Under the pieces are notes generated by a model. The model was not told the DNA's origin. It ran no database searches and saw nothing but the letters and a program-made list of their open reading frames with translations. From Acidimicrobiia bacterium (GTDB taxonomy: Bacteria; Actinomycetota; Acidimicrobiia; Acidimicrobiales; SZUA-35), in the NCBI GenBank assembly GCA_029857855.1, contig JAOUGG010000245.1, positions 1 through 5,453 on the forward strand: DNA of 5,453 bases. The letters are read 5' to 3'. Each line of letters begins with the position of its first letter. The first letter of the stretch is position 1. The translations under genes and the position numbers were made by a program. This document shows, piece by piece, positions 4,746-5,453 of the stretch.

Positions 4746-5453
4746 ATGAGCGAAGAAACCGGGGGACTCGAATCCGCGGGGACCGATGGCCCCAACACGA
4801 CCGTCTCGGCGACCACCATGCCGCCGCCCCCGACCGGCGAGCCCCTCGCCGGACCTCGACAGGCTGCTGCCATACCCCGTCCCGCTCCACGGGTCATTCG
4901 GCCACCGTCACCGCTGAAGCCGGCCTGGATTGCATCGGCCGCCGCGGTCGGCGTCCTGGCCGATGCCGCCTTGCGGATCGTGCCCTGGGATCAGCTCGGA
5001 ACCTCGTTGCTCATCCTGGCGGTGGCCCTCGGCTTGGCGGCATCCGGCTTCGTCCGAACTCGATCGTCGCGCATGATGCTCGGTCTGGCCGTGGTGTTCG
5101 CGGTGTTCCTGACCTGGCGAACCGGCTTCCTGCTCAGCACCTTCAACCTCCTGGCCGCCGCCGGCCTCGTCACCGGTGCGGCGGCGTTCGGTCGACGAGG
5201 CGACATCTGGAACGCCGGGCCGACCCGCCTGGTATCCGGCGCGGTGGCCGTTCTCGAGGGCATGCTCTTCGTCCCTGTTGGGGGAATCGAGGAGACCGAG
5301 GCGCGCTACCACGCCTGGAGCGAGGGCGGCAACGACACCGCACGCGCCGTGATCCGCGGCGTCGTGATCGCCGGACCGGTTGTGCTGATCCTCGGTCTGC
5401 TCCTGGCCTCGGCGGACGTGGTGTTCGAGTCCTTCTTCACCGGTTTCGATCTC
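4746..5453 (+). CDS. Polytopic membrane protein, DUF4153/DUF4173-like, C-terminus cut by window
   Basis: The visible 236 residues are the N-terminal part of an integral membrane protein that continues past the right edge. A disordered Pro/Thr/Gly-rich tail (about 1-57, including MPPPPTGEP and IPRPAPR) precedes hydrophobic segments at about 58-78, 85-102, 110-126 and 128-148. A polar stretch with ETEARYHAWSEGGNDTARA (183-201) follows, then another hydrophobic segment at 205-222 ending in LLASADVVFESFF. That last signature, a membrane helix followed by ASADxVF, is what I recall from DUF4173 membrane proteins of actinomycetes, which have no established function. The family call comes from memory of the pattern, not from a search. 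The gene is divergent from the hydrolase across about 160 bp, and nothing ties its role to lipid metabolism. ATG at 4746 is chosen because of the -10 box seven bases upstream. Confidence 0.8.
   Translation, partial: MSEETGGLESAGTDGPNTTVSATTMPPPPTGEPLAGPRQAAAIPRPAPRVIRPPSPLKPAWIASAAAVGVLADAALRIVPWDQLGTSLLILAVALGLAASGFVRTRSSRMMLGLAVVFAVFLTWRTGFLLSTFNLLAAAGLVTGAAAFGRRGDIWNAGPTRLVSGAVAVLEGMLFVPVGGIEETEARYHAWSEGGNDTARAVIRGVVIAGPVVLILGLLLASADVVFESFFTGFDL

Overview
The window is GC-rich (roughly two thirds G+C by eye), densely coded, and looks like the chromosome of a high-GC actinomycete-type bacterium. Three things point that way: a wax ester synthase/diacylglycerol acyltransferase, a luciferase-like F420-type oxidoreductase, and three gene starts with the spacing of leaderless transcripts (a TANNNT box 6-7 nt before the ATG, no Shine-Dalgarno). 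A lineage such as Acidimicrobiia is a guess; the sequence does not settle it.

Layout from left to right. (1) Minus strand, 1-1327: a TetR-family repressor, then the 5' part of the beta (carboxyltransferase) subunit of a 3-methylcrotonyl-CoA/geranyl-CoA-type carboxylase, joined by a 4-nt TTGA stop/start overlap. The carboxylase runs off the left edge. (2) 1328-1426: a divergent promoter region holding a perfect 6-4-6 palindrome that overlaps the inferred -35 box of the repressor gene, so autorepression is likely. (3) Plus strand, 1427-2356: an LLM-class oxidoreductase, probably F420-dependent. (4) Minus strand, 2373-4585: a two-gene unit of an alpha/beta hydrolase followed by a WS/DGAT acyltransferase, joined by a TGATG overlap and convergent with the oxidoreductase across only 16 bp. 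(5) 4586-4745: a divergent promoter region containing the most AT-rich patch of the window. (6) Plus strand, 4746 to the right edge: the N-terminal part of a polytopic membrane protein resembling DUF4153/DUF4173 proteins.

How the genes fit together (inference): the left unit looks like the head of a locally regulated acyl-CoA catabolism operon for leucine or methyl-branched acyl-CoA. The hydrolase/acyltransferase pair looks like neutral-lipid (wax ester or triacylglycerol) metabolism. The oxidoreductase between them could serve either or neither. No stretch over 300 bases lacks a gene; the longest gap is about 160 bp. I see no RNA genes, mobile elements, CRISPR arrays or obvious transferred segment. 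The window appears to be ordinary chromosomal metabolism with well-resolved gene junctions rather than a new type of system.
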